Shown here in pieces: positions 27,224 through 36,521 of a stretch of 64,000 nt of DNA. Numbering within the stretch: the stretch's first letter is position 1; each line of letters begins with the position of its first letter. This DNA is from Candidatus Scalindua sp. (GTDB taxonomy: Bacteria > Planctomycetota > Brocadiia > Brocadiales > Scalinduaceae), in NCBI GenBank assembly GCA_030748215.1, contig JASMMK010000012.1, positions 95,873 to 159,872 of the forward strand, in the 5' to 3' direction. Position numbers and translations under genes: made by a program. The notes beneath the pieces are model-generated. The model saw only the letters and a list, made by a program, of their open reading frames with translations. It did not search any database and had not been told where the DNA came from.

Positions 27224-27589
27224 ATGGGCAAGACGATAATGATTGTTGAGGATGAACAGGCTTTTCATGATCTCTACACGATGATGCTGGAAGATACGGA
27301 TTATGAAATAGTTCGTGCATATGATGGCGATGAGGCCCTGGCTAAATTGGAGGAAAAGAAACCGGATTTAATTATACTCGATATACTCCTGGATCTGGTA
27401 ACCGGAGATACATTCTTTCTTTATATAAAAGGTATGCCTGAATATTTAGATATCCCGGTTATTATATGCAGCAGTTTTTCTGAAAAAGCATATAAAAATT
27501 TGAAGGAAATGGACCCGAACCTTATGTTTCTTGAAAAGCCATTTACAAAAGAAAAAATGATAGAAGAAATCAAGGCCAAGATAGGGTAA
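27224..27589 (+). CDS. single-domain response regulator
   Basis: This 121-residue receiver domain has no output domain. The acidic residues are E9 and D10, the predicted phospho-acceptor is D53 in IILDILL, the switch Ser is in ICSSFS, and K105 is in LEKPF. GAAAGGAGAAT gives a good ribosome site. The gene follows the dCache histidine kinase by 127 bases on the same strand and is the most likely recipient of its phosphate. Without an effector domain it must act through protein contacts or a phosphorelay. Confidence 0.9.
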   Translation: MGKTIMIVEDEQAFHDLYTMMLEDTDYEIVRAYDGDEALAKLEEKKPDLIILDILLDLVTGDTFFLYIKGMPEYLDIPVIICSSFSEKAYKNLKEMDPNLMFLEKPFTKEKMIEEIKAKIG

Positions 27590-27692
27590 GAAAGTTGGAA
27601 ATGTTTAAAGCTAGTAAGCGGATGCAGTTTGAATCTATTATGCCCCATTGTTTTCAGGCATTTAGATAGCAGTTGCACCGTGCCCTGTGATA

Positions 27693-28211
27693 CTATGCCG
27701 TGTTAGAAAGACGTTTGAGATAACTGATAAGCTTAAAACAAAAGCTTGATATTCTTGCGTAAAAAGGCCAACGGGGAGTCTCCACTGTTATTTTATCACC
27801 AACATAGAGCTCTCCTCCCTTGATGATCCTGCAACGGATCCCACCCTTGTCATTCATTGCGTCCCTGGCGCCAGGACCAATCTTTGTCTCCATGTTTTTA
27901 CAAGGATTACATTTATCTTCTACGCGAACAAGTATCTGGCCTATACGTAGATTCTGTCCAATCAACTCATTCAGTTCGATACCTTTAACCATGATCTGGC
28001 GCCTACTAGCACCGGCAGGTATCTCATAACCAAGTTTCTGAGCCACTGTACCTATGGCTTCGGCTTCTATTAAAGTGATTTGTCCAATTTGAAATTTATC
28101 CGAACGATAATCACCTGCAATTCCAAAATTAGAACGTACAGTGACGTAGTCACAAGATTCAGCAGCATCCTTTCTATTTCTAACGACATGAATTGAAATA
28201 ATTTCAGCCAT
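27693..28211 (-). CDS. MOSC-domain protein
   Basis: The 172-residue MOSC protein has the conserved Cys of the family (DKCNPCKNMETKIGPGARDAM, quoted in part) and the GGIRCRIIKGGELYVGD end of the beta barrel. MOSC proteins bind molybdenum cofactor or handle its sulfur. AGGAT nine bases ahead of the ATG at 28211 supports this start over a longer frame from 28268. It is a single gene on the minus strand, convergent with the response regulator. A molybdopterin oxidoreductase gene occurs at 44206-46167 but is not linked. The C-terminal tail after the domain (about 25 residues) is hydrophobic and basic. Confidence 0.85.
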   Translation of the reverse strand: MAEIISIHVVRNRKDAAESCDYVTVRSNFGIAGDYRSDKFQIGQITLIEAEAIGTVAQKLGYEIPAGASRRQIMVKGIELNELIGQNLRIGQILVRVEDKCNPCKNMETKIGPGARDAMNDKGGIRCRIIKGGELYVGDKITVETPRWPFYARISSFCFKLISYLKRLSNTA

Positions 28212-28444
28212 ATTTATTATATCCTTTCGTCCTAGTAGTAAATCAACTCGCAAAGCAGCCCATAGCACAATAAGGGATGTGTCATCGGTTCTGGTTGTTT
28301 ATTAAAACTCTTTATTCCATACTATGTGATTATTATATCGTGTGAAACATAATTATTATAAATAATTTTTCTTGTTGATTCATAGATAAGGTTTATTTAG
28401 AATTAAATAAAAAATATTGATTAAAACTTTTTTATATAGATTTA

Positions 28445-28654
28445 ATGGGAAAAATCGTAGTTAAGGAAGATAGATGTAAAGGTTGTGAGCTTTGCATTGA
28501 CGCATGTCCTTACGGACTTCTAAAAATGTCTGTTGAGGTAAATCATTTTGGCTACCATACTGCGCAATTTGTAAACGGTAATGGTAGAAAATGTACCGCA
28601 TGTAAATTTTGTGGGCTGATGTGTCCAGACTATGCTATTGATGTTTACGAGTAA
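28445..28654 (+). CDS. small 2x[4Fe-4S] ferredoxin, KorD-like
   Basis: At 69 residues it has two cluster motifs, CKGCELCIDACP and CTACKFCGLMCP, and the NHFGYHTAQF spacer typical of the delta subunit of 2-oxoacid:ferredoxin oxidoreductases. No alpha, beta or gamma genes are next to it; the complete kor set lies at 52626-55565 with its own delta subunit. It may be a free electron carrier or serve an oxidoreductase encoded elsewhere. It stands alone between the MOSC gene and hslV. No strong ribosome site is visible. Confidence 0.88.
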   Translation: MGKIVVKEDRCKGCELCIDACPYGLLKMSVEVNHFGYHTAQFVNGNGRKCTACKFCGLMCPDYAIDVYE

Positions 28655-28832
28655 CTCTGGTTACGATAATTTTTTCAATGCCGCAAAACCATTTCATTTG
28701 AACCAAAAAGTCCATTCATTATCTCCCTCTTTGTGAGTTTAGTCGAAATCTGTTTTTTTAGTAAAAGATTCTTGCCTTGCTAATATTTGTTGATATGATT
28801 AATAAGTTAATAATTTTTTATAGGTAAAATTA

Positions 28833-29372
28833 ATGTTTAAATCTACGACCATTTTATCGGTAAGACACAAAGGAACTGTAGCCATTGGTGGTGATGGTCA
28901 GGTTACTATGAGTTCCTTTATCGTCAAAAAAGAGGCGTGCAAGATACGTAAGTTATACCATGAAAAGGTTATCGTTGGCTTTGCCGGGTCGGCTGCCGAT
29001 GCATTCGCTCTAATGGAACGATTTGAATCAAAATTAGAAAAATATCAGGGAAATATACTCAGGAGTGCGCATGAGCTTGCCAAGGACTGGCGTACGGATA
29101 AGATCCTGAGAAAGCTGGAGTCACTATTGATATCCGTAGATAAAAATTGTTCCCTCCTTGTCTCTGGTAACGGAGAGATAATAGAACCTGATGATGGGAT
29201 ATTGGGTATAGGCTCCGGTGGGCAGTATGCTACCGCCGCAGCAAGAGCCCTGGTTAAACATTCTGAGCTTAGTGCAAAACAAATAGTGGAAGAAGCGTTA
29301 AAGATAACGGCAGATATATGTGTGTATACAAATACAAATATACGTGTGGAGGGAATTGAGTGCGAGAGTTAA
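28833..29372 (+). CDS. hslV: ATP-dependent protease subunit HslV
   Basis: The 179-residue proteasome-like peptidase starts [10 protein letters not shown]. By comparison with other HslV proteins the catalytic Thr is T5, so four residues must be removed rather than the usual single Met. [24 protein letters not shown] and the [14 protein letters not shown] segment are all standard. It forms the dodecameric core of the HslUV protease. Its stop overlaps the hslU start by 13 bases, so the two are coupled. Confidence 0.95.
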   Translation: MFKSTTILSVRHKGTVAIGGDGQVTMSSFIVKKEACKIRKLYHEKVIVGFAGSAADAFALMERFESKLEKYQGNILRSAHELAKDWRTDKILRKLESLLISVDKNCSLLVSGNGEIIEPDDGILGIGSGGQYATAAARALVKHSELSAKQIVEEALKITADICVYTNTNIRVEGIECES

Positions 29373-30733
29373 CACCAAGAAAGATAGTTGAAGAATTAGA
29401 TAAATATATAGTAGGCCAAAAGGAGGCAAAGAGAGCGGTTGCTATAGCAATAAGAAACCGATGGAGAAGGTTACAGCTCTCTGACGAATTGCGTGAAGAG
29501 GTTATGCCTAAAAATATTATAATGATAGGCCCTACAGGTGTGGGTAAGACTGAAATTGCACGGAGAATAGCAAATTTAGTAAAGGCTCCTTTTTTGAAGG
29601 TGGAGGCTTCTAAATATACAGAAGTTGGTTACCACGGACGTGATGTGGAGTCTATGATAAGAGATATCGTTGAGATAGCCGTTAATATGGTGCGAACAGA
29701 GCAGATGGAAAAAGTCGGTGAAAAGGCAGATATGAACACAGAGGAAAGATTATTAGATTTGCTTCTCCCGTTACCTGAAATGAAGGAAGAGCCTGAGGTA
29801 GTTAGCAGGGAAGGTGTAGACGTGGATAAAGAGACGGCAGTTGCAGTCGTAGAAAAACTGGAAACAACCCGTGAGAAATTCAGGAATAAATTGAGACAAG
29901 GTAAACTTGAAGATCGCATGGTGGAGATCAAAACACAGGAAAGGCCTGTCGTTATGCAGGGCATTGTAGCCGGAATAGAGGAAATTGGAGTTGATTTTCA
30001 GAACGTAATTGAAAAAATGATACCACCAAAAACACAGGTTAAAAAAACTCCAATAAGTGAAGCAAGAAAAATTATTAAGCAGGAGGAAGCCGAGAAACTG
30101 ATCGACAAGGAAAAGGTTACGAAGGATGCGTTGCATCGCGCAGAGAATATGGGGATAATATTTATTGACGAGTTGGACAAAGTTGCAAGTCGTGAATCGG
30201 GACATGGACCTGATATATCACGTGAAGGAGTGCAGAGGGATATATTGCCCATTGTGGAGGGTTCTACAGTTGTTACCAGATATGGCATGGTTAAGACAGA
30301 CAGGATTCTGTTTATAGCAGCAGGAGCATTTCACGTTTCAAAACCTTCAGATTTAATACCAGAGCTTCAGGGCAGATTCCCAATTAGGGTTGAGCTCAAA
30401 GATTTAGGCAAAGAAGAGTTTATAAGAATTCTTACAGAACCTAAAAATGCGTTGATAAAACAATATACAGAATTACTGAAAACGGAGAAAGTAAAGCTTC
30501 AATTTGGAAAAGATGCAATTGAAGAGATAACAGATATGGCTGTTAAAATAAACAAAAGAAGCCAAAGCATCGGCGCAAGAAGATTGCATACGGTTATGGA
30601 GAAGCTACTGGAAGATGCTTCTTTTGACGCTCCTGACTTAAACGATAAAAATATAGTGGTTGATGCTGAATACGTACGGGATAAGATGAAAGACATTGTA
30701 AAAGATGAGGATTTAACTAAATATATTCTGTGA
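29360..30733 (+). CDS. hslU: ATP-dependent protease ATPase subunit HslU
   Basis: The 457-residue AAA+ unfoldase has the opening [17 protein letters not shown], Walker [10 protein letters not shown], Walker [10 protein letters not shown], the sensor/arginine region [11 protein letters not shown] and the C-terminal [14 protein letters not shown] plus KYIL end that docks into HslV. The I-domain (about 110-240) is present. It begins at a GTG inside the end of hslV. Length and motifs are full, so the HslUV protease should be functional. Confidence 0.96.
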   Translation: MRELTPRKIVEELDKYIVGQKEAKRAVAIAIRNRWRRLQLSDELREEVMPKNIIMIGPTGVGKTEIARRIANLVKAPFLKVEASKYTEVGYHGRDVESMIRDIVEIAVNMVRTEQMEKVGEKADMNTEERLLDLLLPLPEMKEEPEVVSREGVDVDKETAVAVVEKLETTREKFRNKLRQGKLEDRMVEIKTQERPVVMQGIVAGIEEIGVDFQNVIEKMIPPKTQVKKTPISEARKIIKQEEAEKLIDKEKVTKDALHRAENMGIIFIDELDKVASRESGHGPDISREGVQRDILPIVEGSTVVTRYGMVKTDRILFIAAGAFHVSKPSDLIPELQGRFPIRVELKDLGKEEFIRILTEPKNALIKQYTELLKTEKVKLQFGKDAIEEITDMAVKINKRSQSIGARRLHTVMEKLLEDASFDAPDLNDKNIVVDAEYVRDKMKDIVKDEDLTKYIL

Positions 30734-30812
30734 TCTTAAAGAGTTTTATATTGCAGAGGCATTAACACCGCTATATGCTGATTATAATATTAAATTTTTT
30801 CTGATTTAGGGT

Positions 30813-31792
30813 TTGGACAGAAATAATAAACGTAAAATCAATGTTATTCATCTTGTCGAAGAGCTGACTATCGGTGGTCTTGAAAAGATTTTGACTACGA
30901 TAGTATTGAATCTTGACAAAAAAAATATAAAGTTTCTGTCTGGTGTCTGAGAGAAGGCGGTTTTTTCGCAGACAAATTAGTAAAAGAAGGAATTAATGTT
31001 AAAATACTTCACATTTCCACTTCAAGAAACCCACTAAGTATATACAAGTTATACAGATTACTTAAACGTCATAAATTTGACATAATTCACACCCATGCCT
31101 ACTCTGCCGGAACAATTGGAAGAGTGAGCGCATTTCTTGCCAGTATACCAGTAATAATCTCTCACAATCATAGTGTTTATGATTACTATAATAAGTATTA
31201 TCACTTTGTTGAATGGTCCTTGAGCTTCATCACTGACAGGGTAATCTGCATCTCAGAGGTAGTAAATAGATTTGTCAATAAAACGCAAAGGATTAATGCC
31301 AAAAAATTAATAACCATTCATAATGGTATAGATGATGTCCATGCTGTATCCGAGAAAAGGCGTTCCGACCTTAAAAATGAATTTGGCATTCCAGTAGATC
31401 ATTCAGTTATATGCACAATATCCCACATGGAAGAACACAAAGGAATTAAATATCTTTTAAAGTCTGCTTCTCTATTATTACAATCAAGAAATGATGTAAG
31501 CTTTATTATTGTAGGTGAGGGATCATTAATGGAAGAACTGAGAAAATTGTGTGTTACTCTCAAAATTGAAAAAAACGTAATTATTGCTGGATTAATATAT
31601 GTCACAGGTGCTATAGGTATTGAACTGATAGGGGGGCGTTATTCAGAATTGTACGGTTATAATGTAACTTATTTTGTTATCACTACTCTAGAAGAATTAC
31701 TGGAGATGGTGGGTGTCGTGGTTTTTATTTATGCGCTCACGTCATATATAGACTCAGAGTTTAAAGGCCTGCGGTTAGGTTTAAAATCATAA
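30813..31792 (+). pseudogene. broken glycosyltransferase (GT4-like) fused to the tail of an unrelated membrane protein
   Basis: The region begins with a GT-B N-terminal domain (INVIHLVEELTIGGLEKIL). One base is missing in or near the A8 run at 30918-30925, after which the frame resumes with SVWCLREGGFFADKL, FDIIHTHAYSAG and the start of the second Rossmann domain (DHSVICTISHMEEHKGIKYLL, quoted in part; FIIVGEGSL). At about 31590, right after KNVIIAG, glycosyltransferase homology stops. About 60 residues of a different protein follow in frame (GAIGIELIGGRYSELYG, two hydrophobic helices), the C-terminal piece of an integral membrane protein. The C-terminal half of the enzyme, including the donor-binding Glu motif, is absent. 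It is a deletion or recombination remnant. Confidence 0.75.
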
Positions 31793-32887
31793 TAGTTGTC
31801 TTGATTGCCTAATTTTATGATATAGATTTCTGAAAAGAAGATAAATTCTTGAATTGAAGGAATTTGATATAAAGATATCCACCTCTTCTCTCTTCTTATC
31901 TGTTAATCGGGTTTTGTAATCTTCCTTACCACGTAAGAAATCAAATTCTGCATATCCCTTATTTATTGCATCTTCTATGACAAGATTTATTAGTATACCC
32001 CCGACGCCCTCTTTTGACCATTCCGGATCACGTCCGGATTGATAGTAGCAGAGCTTGTTATTATACTTGAATGTATATAACGTAGCCACATCCTTCCCCT
32101 GCACCCTGAGAAAATAGAGCATTAGCATATTAGATTCTAGAAATAGCCCTGCAATTTTTTTGTGAAATTTCTTGATACTACTCTTAGAAAAATTTCCCTT
32201 ATGATTCATGGTCTTCCACCGTTGTTCGTGTAGTACAAACAATTTTTCCATAGCATTATCTATGTCAGTAGGTTTTTTACATATCACAAGCTCGAAATTG
32301 CTATGTTTTTTGTGTAAAACTTTTTGTTCTCTCTTGACCTTGTTTCTCATTTTCCCTGTTAAAGAAGAATAAAACTCTTCAATTCGAGTAGGTAAAGGTA
32401 TATAAAAACAAACTTGAGATAATTTTGACTGAAATGGCCTGTTTCCCATAACCTCTTTAAGTAATTTATTCATTTGAGAAGATACAGGTATATTACTTAA
32501 GAGGCACAAATCCCAACTGTTTTCATGGAACAGGTAATCAATTATTGCAATCAGGGCTACTTCTTCTTTTTTCTCACAAATGATAAAATCAAGGTGGTCG
32601 GAAGAAGTGGGTAACGTTCCAAGGAACCTTAGATAATGTAATACTGTAATGCCGCAAATTCTCTTTCTGTCCACGCATAATGGTGCAATGCCAACCAGAT
32701 TTTCATTCTCCTCATGTACGGTCAAGATGAAGAGTTGCTTATTATCCTTAAAACACTCCCACCATGTATACATCCATTCCCAGGTAAGGAAAATTGTATC
32801 ACATTTACTCTTCTTCAAGAGCACGTTCCAATCGTCTTTGAGTCTTGAAAACTCGTTTTGAGTGATTATTCTTTTAATAGATAGCAT
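31787..32887 (-). CDS. GNAT-type acetyltransferase of the CelD/BcsL (GNAT_6) family
   Basis: The 366-residue protein has the CelD-like layout: an N-terminal half with TIFLTWEWMYTWWE, NLVGIAPL and YLRFLG, and a C-terminal GNAT domain (about 190-340) with LHEQRW, YYQSGRDPEW, GVGGILINLVIEDAI and FDFLRGKEDYK. These enzymes are usually encoded in polysaccharide clusters and acetylate or otherwise acylate sugars. It is the only intact gene in a small surface-polysaccharide remnant beside the broken glycosyltransferase, whose stop it overlaps by 6 bases on the other strand. Confidence 0.85.
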   Translation of the reverse strand: MLSIKRIITQNEFSRLKDDWNVLLKKSKCDTIFLTWEWMYTWWECFKDNKQLFILTVHEENENLVGIAPLCVDRKRICGITVLHYLRFLGTLPTSSDHLDFIICEKKEEVALIAIIDYLFHENSWDLCLLSNIPVSSQMNKLLKEVMGNRPFQSKLSQVCFYIPLPTRIEEFYSSLTGKMRNKVKREQKVLHKKHSNFELVICKKPTDIDNAMEKLFVLHEQRWKTMNHKGNFSKSSIKKFHKKIAGLFLESNMLMLYFLRVQGKDVATLYTFKYNNKLCYYQSGRDPEWSKEGVGGILINLVIEDAINKGYAEFDFLRGKEDYKTRLTDKKREEVDIFISNSFNSRIYLLFRNLYHKIRQSRQLL

Positions 32888-33207
32888 TTAAAATACCTGC
32901 CCTGTTTGATAATTGGGAAAATGGTGAAGTGGGATTGATGAATTTACACATTAGTAGAATATGCTTAGCTGTTAAATAGTTTGAATTGAATATGATGGAA
33001 TAATAAAGCGGTATGTTAGCTAAGTCAAGGTAAAAGGAGTGCTCATAATCCCTTTTAATATACTACGTAATATTAGTAAAATTGTTAAAAACTTGACTTT
33101 ATTCCCTGGTTGGATTAGATTTGAACAGATTGCAATTTATTCATTATATTTTGTTGTTCGTGTCCAAAATAGATAAATATACATATATCACATTAAGGAA
33201 TGATTAT
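32888..33207. other. divergent intergenic region containing the era promoter
   Basis: These 320 bases separate the minus-strand acetyltransferase from era. On the plus strand there is a predicted promoter at 33093-33121 (listed separately). No gene, repeat or terminator hairpin is evident in the rest. Confidence 0.5.
33093..33121 (+). promoter_or_regulatory. predicted sigma70 promoter for era
   Basis: TTGACT (33093-33098) and TAGATT (33116-33121) are 17 bases apart. A start near 33128 gives an 80-base leader. The -10 box overlaps the TTG at 33121, the longer possible start of Era, which favours the ATG at 33208. Confidence 0.5.
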
Positions 33208-34110
33208 ATGTCAGTTGAAACAAATGAAAATTACAAATCCGGGTTTGTAACGATATGGGGACGGCCTAATGTGGGCAAGTCGACGCTTCTTAACAGGCTT
33301 GTTGGTGAAAAGGTGGCTATTGTTACGCCGAGGCCGCAAACTACAAGAAATAGGATTTCGGGGATTTGCGAGACGGAAGAGGGGCAGCTTGTGTTTCTTG
33401 ATACTCCTGGTATATTGAAGCCAAAGCAGAAACTGGATGAGTATCTGGTTAAGTCAGCACGCTCCTGCCTTAGAGATGCTGATGTAGTCCTGTTTGTTGT
33501 GGATGGCACAACATCTCCACACAGCGATGATAAACGTGCTGCAAAACTGATACGCAACGTTGATAAGAATATCCTGCTGGTAATCAATAAACTAGATGTT
33601 GCAGATATACCAAATCTCGATGTAATTATTGCGGAGTATAAAAAGCTTGGAGATTTCGTAGGTGGTGTTGCTGTTTCTGCCATAACGCAGATTAATATTC
33701 CGATACTGATCAAAAAGATATTTGAACTGATGCCGGCAAACCCTGCATACTATCCGGAAGGCACCGTAACGGATCAGCAGGATAAGCTGGCAATTGCTGA
33801 GCTTATCCGTGAACAGGTACTGTTGTCTGTAAGGCAGGAGATACCTCATGGGGTGGCTGTGGTGGTAAAAGAGTTTGTGCCAAGAAGTGACGAGCTTGAT
33901 TATATTTCTGCAAATGTGTATGTGGAGAAGCAACGCCATAAATTGATTGTTGTCGGTGGAAACGGGCAAATGTTGAAAGAGATAGGAAAAAAGTCGCGGG
34001 AAGGCATACAGGACCTTTTAGATAAAAAGGTCTATCTGGACCTCTGGGTCAAAGTCAGTGAAAACTGGCGCAAAGATGAAGCGGCATTAAGTCGTTTTGG
34101 ATATAAATAA
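33208..34110 (+). CDS. era: GTPase Era
   Basis: The 300-residue protein has the GTPase motifs GRPNVGKST (G1), the switch region TTRNRISG, DTPG (G3) and NKLD (G4), and a C-terminal KH domain with VVGGNGQMLKEIGKKSREGI. Era binds 16S rRNA and assists assembly of the small ribosomal subunit. AAGGAA seven bases before the ATG at 33208 fixes the start. The longer frame from 33121 adds a hydrophobic, non-conserved stretch. The next gene follows 13 bases later. Confidence 0.96.
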   Translation: MSVETNENYKSGFVTIWGRPNVGKSTLLNRLVGEKVAIVTPRPQTTRNRISGICETEEGQLVFLDTPGILKPKQKLDEYLVKSARSCLRDADVVLFVVDGTTSPHSDDKRAAKLIRNVDKNILLVINKLDVADIPNLDVIIAEYKKLGDFVGGVAVSAITQINIPILIKKIFELMPANPAYYPEGTVTDQQDKLAIAELIREQVLLSVRQEIPHGVAVVVKEFVPRSDELDYISANVYVEKQRHKLIVVGGNGQMLKEIGKKSREGIQDLLDKKVYLDLWVKVSENWRKDEAALSRFGYK

Positions 34111-34123
34111 TAACGGAATATAG

Positions 34124-34480
34124 ATGGCTAATAGTAGATTTGGATCAAACATCACAGTCTTTGTCATAACGCTCTGTCTGGTTGTCGGATTATTCTGTAT
34201 ATCAGATTCCTTTGCAAACCAACCGTGTTTTAAATGTTGCGGAACGGGGATATGGCATGTAGATAACAAAATGCCCTGTAGCGGGAAGAGTTGTAACTAT
34301 TGCATAAAATGCAATGGTTGCGGTGGATCTGGACAGATTTCAGATTCCGCAAAACGTTGTGAAAGCTGTATGGGATTGGGACAGGTCCATAAAAACAGTA
34401 AAAAGGTTTGTATCTATGCAGGGTGCCGTTATTGTTCCTCGTGCAAGTCCTGCAAAACAAAGGGTTGGGTGAGAGGTTGA
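34124..34480 (+). CDS. exported Cys-rich protein with DnaJ-type zinc-finger-like repeats
   Basis: This 118-residue protein has a signal peptide (about 1-31, cut near SFA-NQ) followed by cysteine pairs in the style of the DnaJ central domain: CFKCCGTGIW, CIKCNGCGGSGQI, CESCMGLGQV and CSSCKSCKTKGW. The G-x-G spacing after each pair is that of CxxCxGxG repeats, though the first and last repeats have extra or missing residues. Sixteen cysteines in about 85 residues suggest metal binding or many disulfides outside the cytoplasm. I know no named family for it. It lies 13 bases after era. Confidence 0.75.
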   Translation: MANSRFGSNITVFVITLCLVVGLFCISDSFANQPCFKCCGTGIWHVDNKMPCSGKSCNYCIKCNGCGGSGQISDSAKRCESCMGLGQVHKNSKKVCIYAGCRYCSSCKSCKTKGWVRG

Positions 34481-34544
34481 AAAAATATAGAAACATAATC
34501 AGGAGTTAATGTATTTGTTACAGGAATAATGCAAGGAGTTGAAA

Positions 34545-35108
34545 ATGAATTGTTACATCAAGATTGTATCTGCTGCATGTTTAACATTATATTTTGCATC
34601 TAATGTATTTGCAGATAATATAAACATAACTATGTATCAAAGGTCGTTTATAAGACCGGTTAGTTCGCCGTTGATAAGACTGCCAAATTTCCAGGTGCCG
34701 TTAGATAGCGTTCTGACCGGTGGCCAGCCGACTTTTGACCAGATAAAACAGGCAGCTGAAACTGGATTTAAGGCTGTCGTTAATCTTAGAACTGACAAAG
34801 AACTACCTGACCCTGCTCAGGAGTTAACCTGGGTAGAAGGTGCTGGTATGAAATATTTTCATATTCCTGTCTCTGTATCGGAAGGGTTTACTCCTCAGAA
34901 AACAAAGGTATTTGCAGACGTGCTCTCAAAGTCGGAAAATTATCCATTAATTATTCACTGTAAAAGTGGTGAACGTGTTGGAGCAATGTTTGCGCTTAAG
35001 GCATTTCACATTGATGAAAAGGAGATAGACGAGGCACTCTTAATTGGTCAGATGGCGGGACTGAGTAAACTTGCTCCTACGGTCAAGAAAATCTTAGAGA
35101 GCCATTAA
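34545..35108 (+). CDS. exported phosphatase-like protein (DUF442 / dual-specificity phosphatase fold)
   Basis: The protein has a signal peptide (about 1-24) and then a compact phosphatase fold: VLTGGQPTFDQI, FKAVVNLRTDKE and the P-loop HCKSGERVG, which has the Cys-x5-Arg signature of tyrosine/dual-specificity phosphatases. The domain resembles the DUF442/TIGR01244 group found with beta-lactamase-like hydrolases. The start is the ATG at 34545, with AAGGAG six bases upstream. It is 64 bases from the Cys-rich exported protein and probably in the same transcript. The substrate is unknown. Confidence 0.85.
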   Translation: MNCYIKIVSAACLTLYFASNVFADNINITMYQRSFIRPVSSPLIRLPNFQVPLDSVLTGGQPTFDQIKQAAETGFKAVVNLRTDKELPDPAQELTWVEGAGMKYFHIPVSVSEGFTPQKTKVFADVLSKSENYPLIIHCKSGERVGAMFALKAFHIDEKEIDEALLIGQMAGLSKLAPTVKKILESH

Positions 35109-35152
35109 TCTTGCATTCCTGGTAAAGGTTATGAAACGCCAGATTATTCTTT

Positions 35153-36424
35153 TTAGTTGTCGTTTAGAGAGTCATATAGATATGAACTTCTTGCTATCTG
35201 GAAGGAGACTATTGAAGATAATGTAGCCGGAACTGCATAGTCTGTTCCAAAAATTTCTGTACCAATTATTGCAGCAGCAATGGGAGCATTCAGACTTCCA
35301 GATAAGACACCACTCATTCCGGCAACTAATAATGCGTAAAAAACTCCACTATTAGTTTGAATACCTAAAAATTGTGCCATGGCCGCGCCAAGAAGAAGTC
35401 CCATAATAATAGAAGGTCCAATAAACCCACCACTAAGTCCTGAACCAACTGTAATAGAATTAGTTAGTCCTTTCATGACGGCAAGAAGAATAAAAACAGC
35501 AAATAAAGTTTTTCCTTCAAAGATTTCAGCAAAAGGCCAAACACCGTTTCCAGAAGTCAAATTTCCAATATAAGAGAAGCTAACACTCAAAAGATCTGGA
35601 TGTACCAGATAAGCGATACCAATAACTATGATTGAACTGATCAACATATTTATTGTGCTGAGAGAGTCCCTCTCCATGAATTTACGCATCCAACCGTAAA
35701 ACTTTGAATAAAGAATTGAAAAACCGCCGATTATAAAGCCCAGGGTTAGAATCCATATCATGTTTTCCGAAAGAATAAAATTTTCATTTACAATAGAAAT
35801 CTGAAAAGGGAAAATGTCAGGTAAATTAAAGTATTGAATTAAAGTTACACACAAACATGAAGTTATAATAGAGGGAAAGAGATCCAGATAATGCATATTT
35901 GCCCTCTTTAATATTTCTACAGCAAGAAAACCTGCTCAGATAGGAGAATGAAATGCAGCAGCGCAAACGGATGTTGCTCCGCAAATAGCAATAATTCTGC
36001 GGTCTTCTTCGGTAAGCCCAATCTTCATGAAGAGGTTTCCAAGGCTTGCCATTATACCCGAATTAACTCTAACCATCGGGCCGATAATTCCTCCACTACC
36101 ACCGAATCCAAGAGTAAATAAAGTTGCGAAAAATTTATATACTGAGGCTTTAAGTGACAGATTTCCATGTTCTGTATTTACTGCCCGCATATAAGCCGGC
36201 ATTCCCTCTCCCACCGAACCAGGGCATTTTCTATAGATAATCAACCCACATACGAGAGTTCCAAATACTGGCCACAGGTATAAGGAAATACCTGAATAAT
36301 GTATTACTTCGAGGGTCTTTATCAATAAATACTTGAAAGAGTAGATGATCCCTATTCCAAGAGTGGAAGCGCTAACAGCAAAGCAGATCCATTTTAATAG
36401 ATATACGATTGATAATCTGAACAC
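35153..36424 (-). pseudogene. ClC-type chloride channel/transporter interrupted by one in-frame UGA
   Basis: From a GTG at 36424 (AAAGGGAA just upstream) the frame encodes a ClC protein with the selectivity motif GFGGSGGIIGP. A TGA at 35936-35938 interrupts it directly after AAAFHSPI. The same frame continues without shift with AGFLAVEILKRA and all remaining helices, including the second motif GSGLSGGFIGP, to the stop at 35153. The full product would be 423 residues plus the UGA position. Most ClC proteins have Gly at this point, and GGA to TGA is a single change. It is either a recent nonsense mutation, a base error or readthrough. Confidence 0.82.
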
Positions 36425-36521
36425 AAGATTTCCCTTTACAAAATTTTTGACTTTTTAAGGCCTTCTCCGAACAGATGGTTACAGCAGTCGATAGTTATTC
36501 TTAAATGTTTTCTCGTGGTGT

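Noticed and set aside
35936..35960. UGA in the ClC gene as a selenocysteine codon
   Set aside because: A small stem (GCAGG with CTTGC) follows the UGA, but it is too close and lacks the usual distance and loop of a bacterial SECIS element. The position is a glycine in the family, not a Cys.
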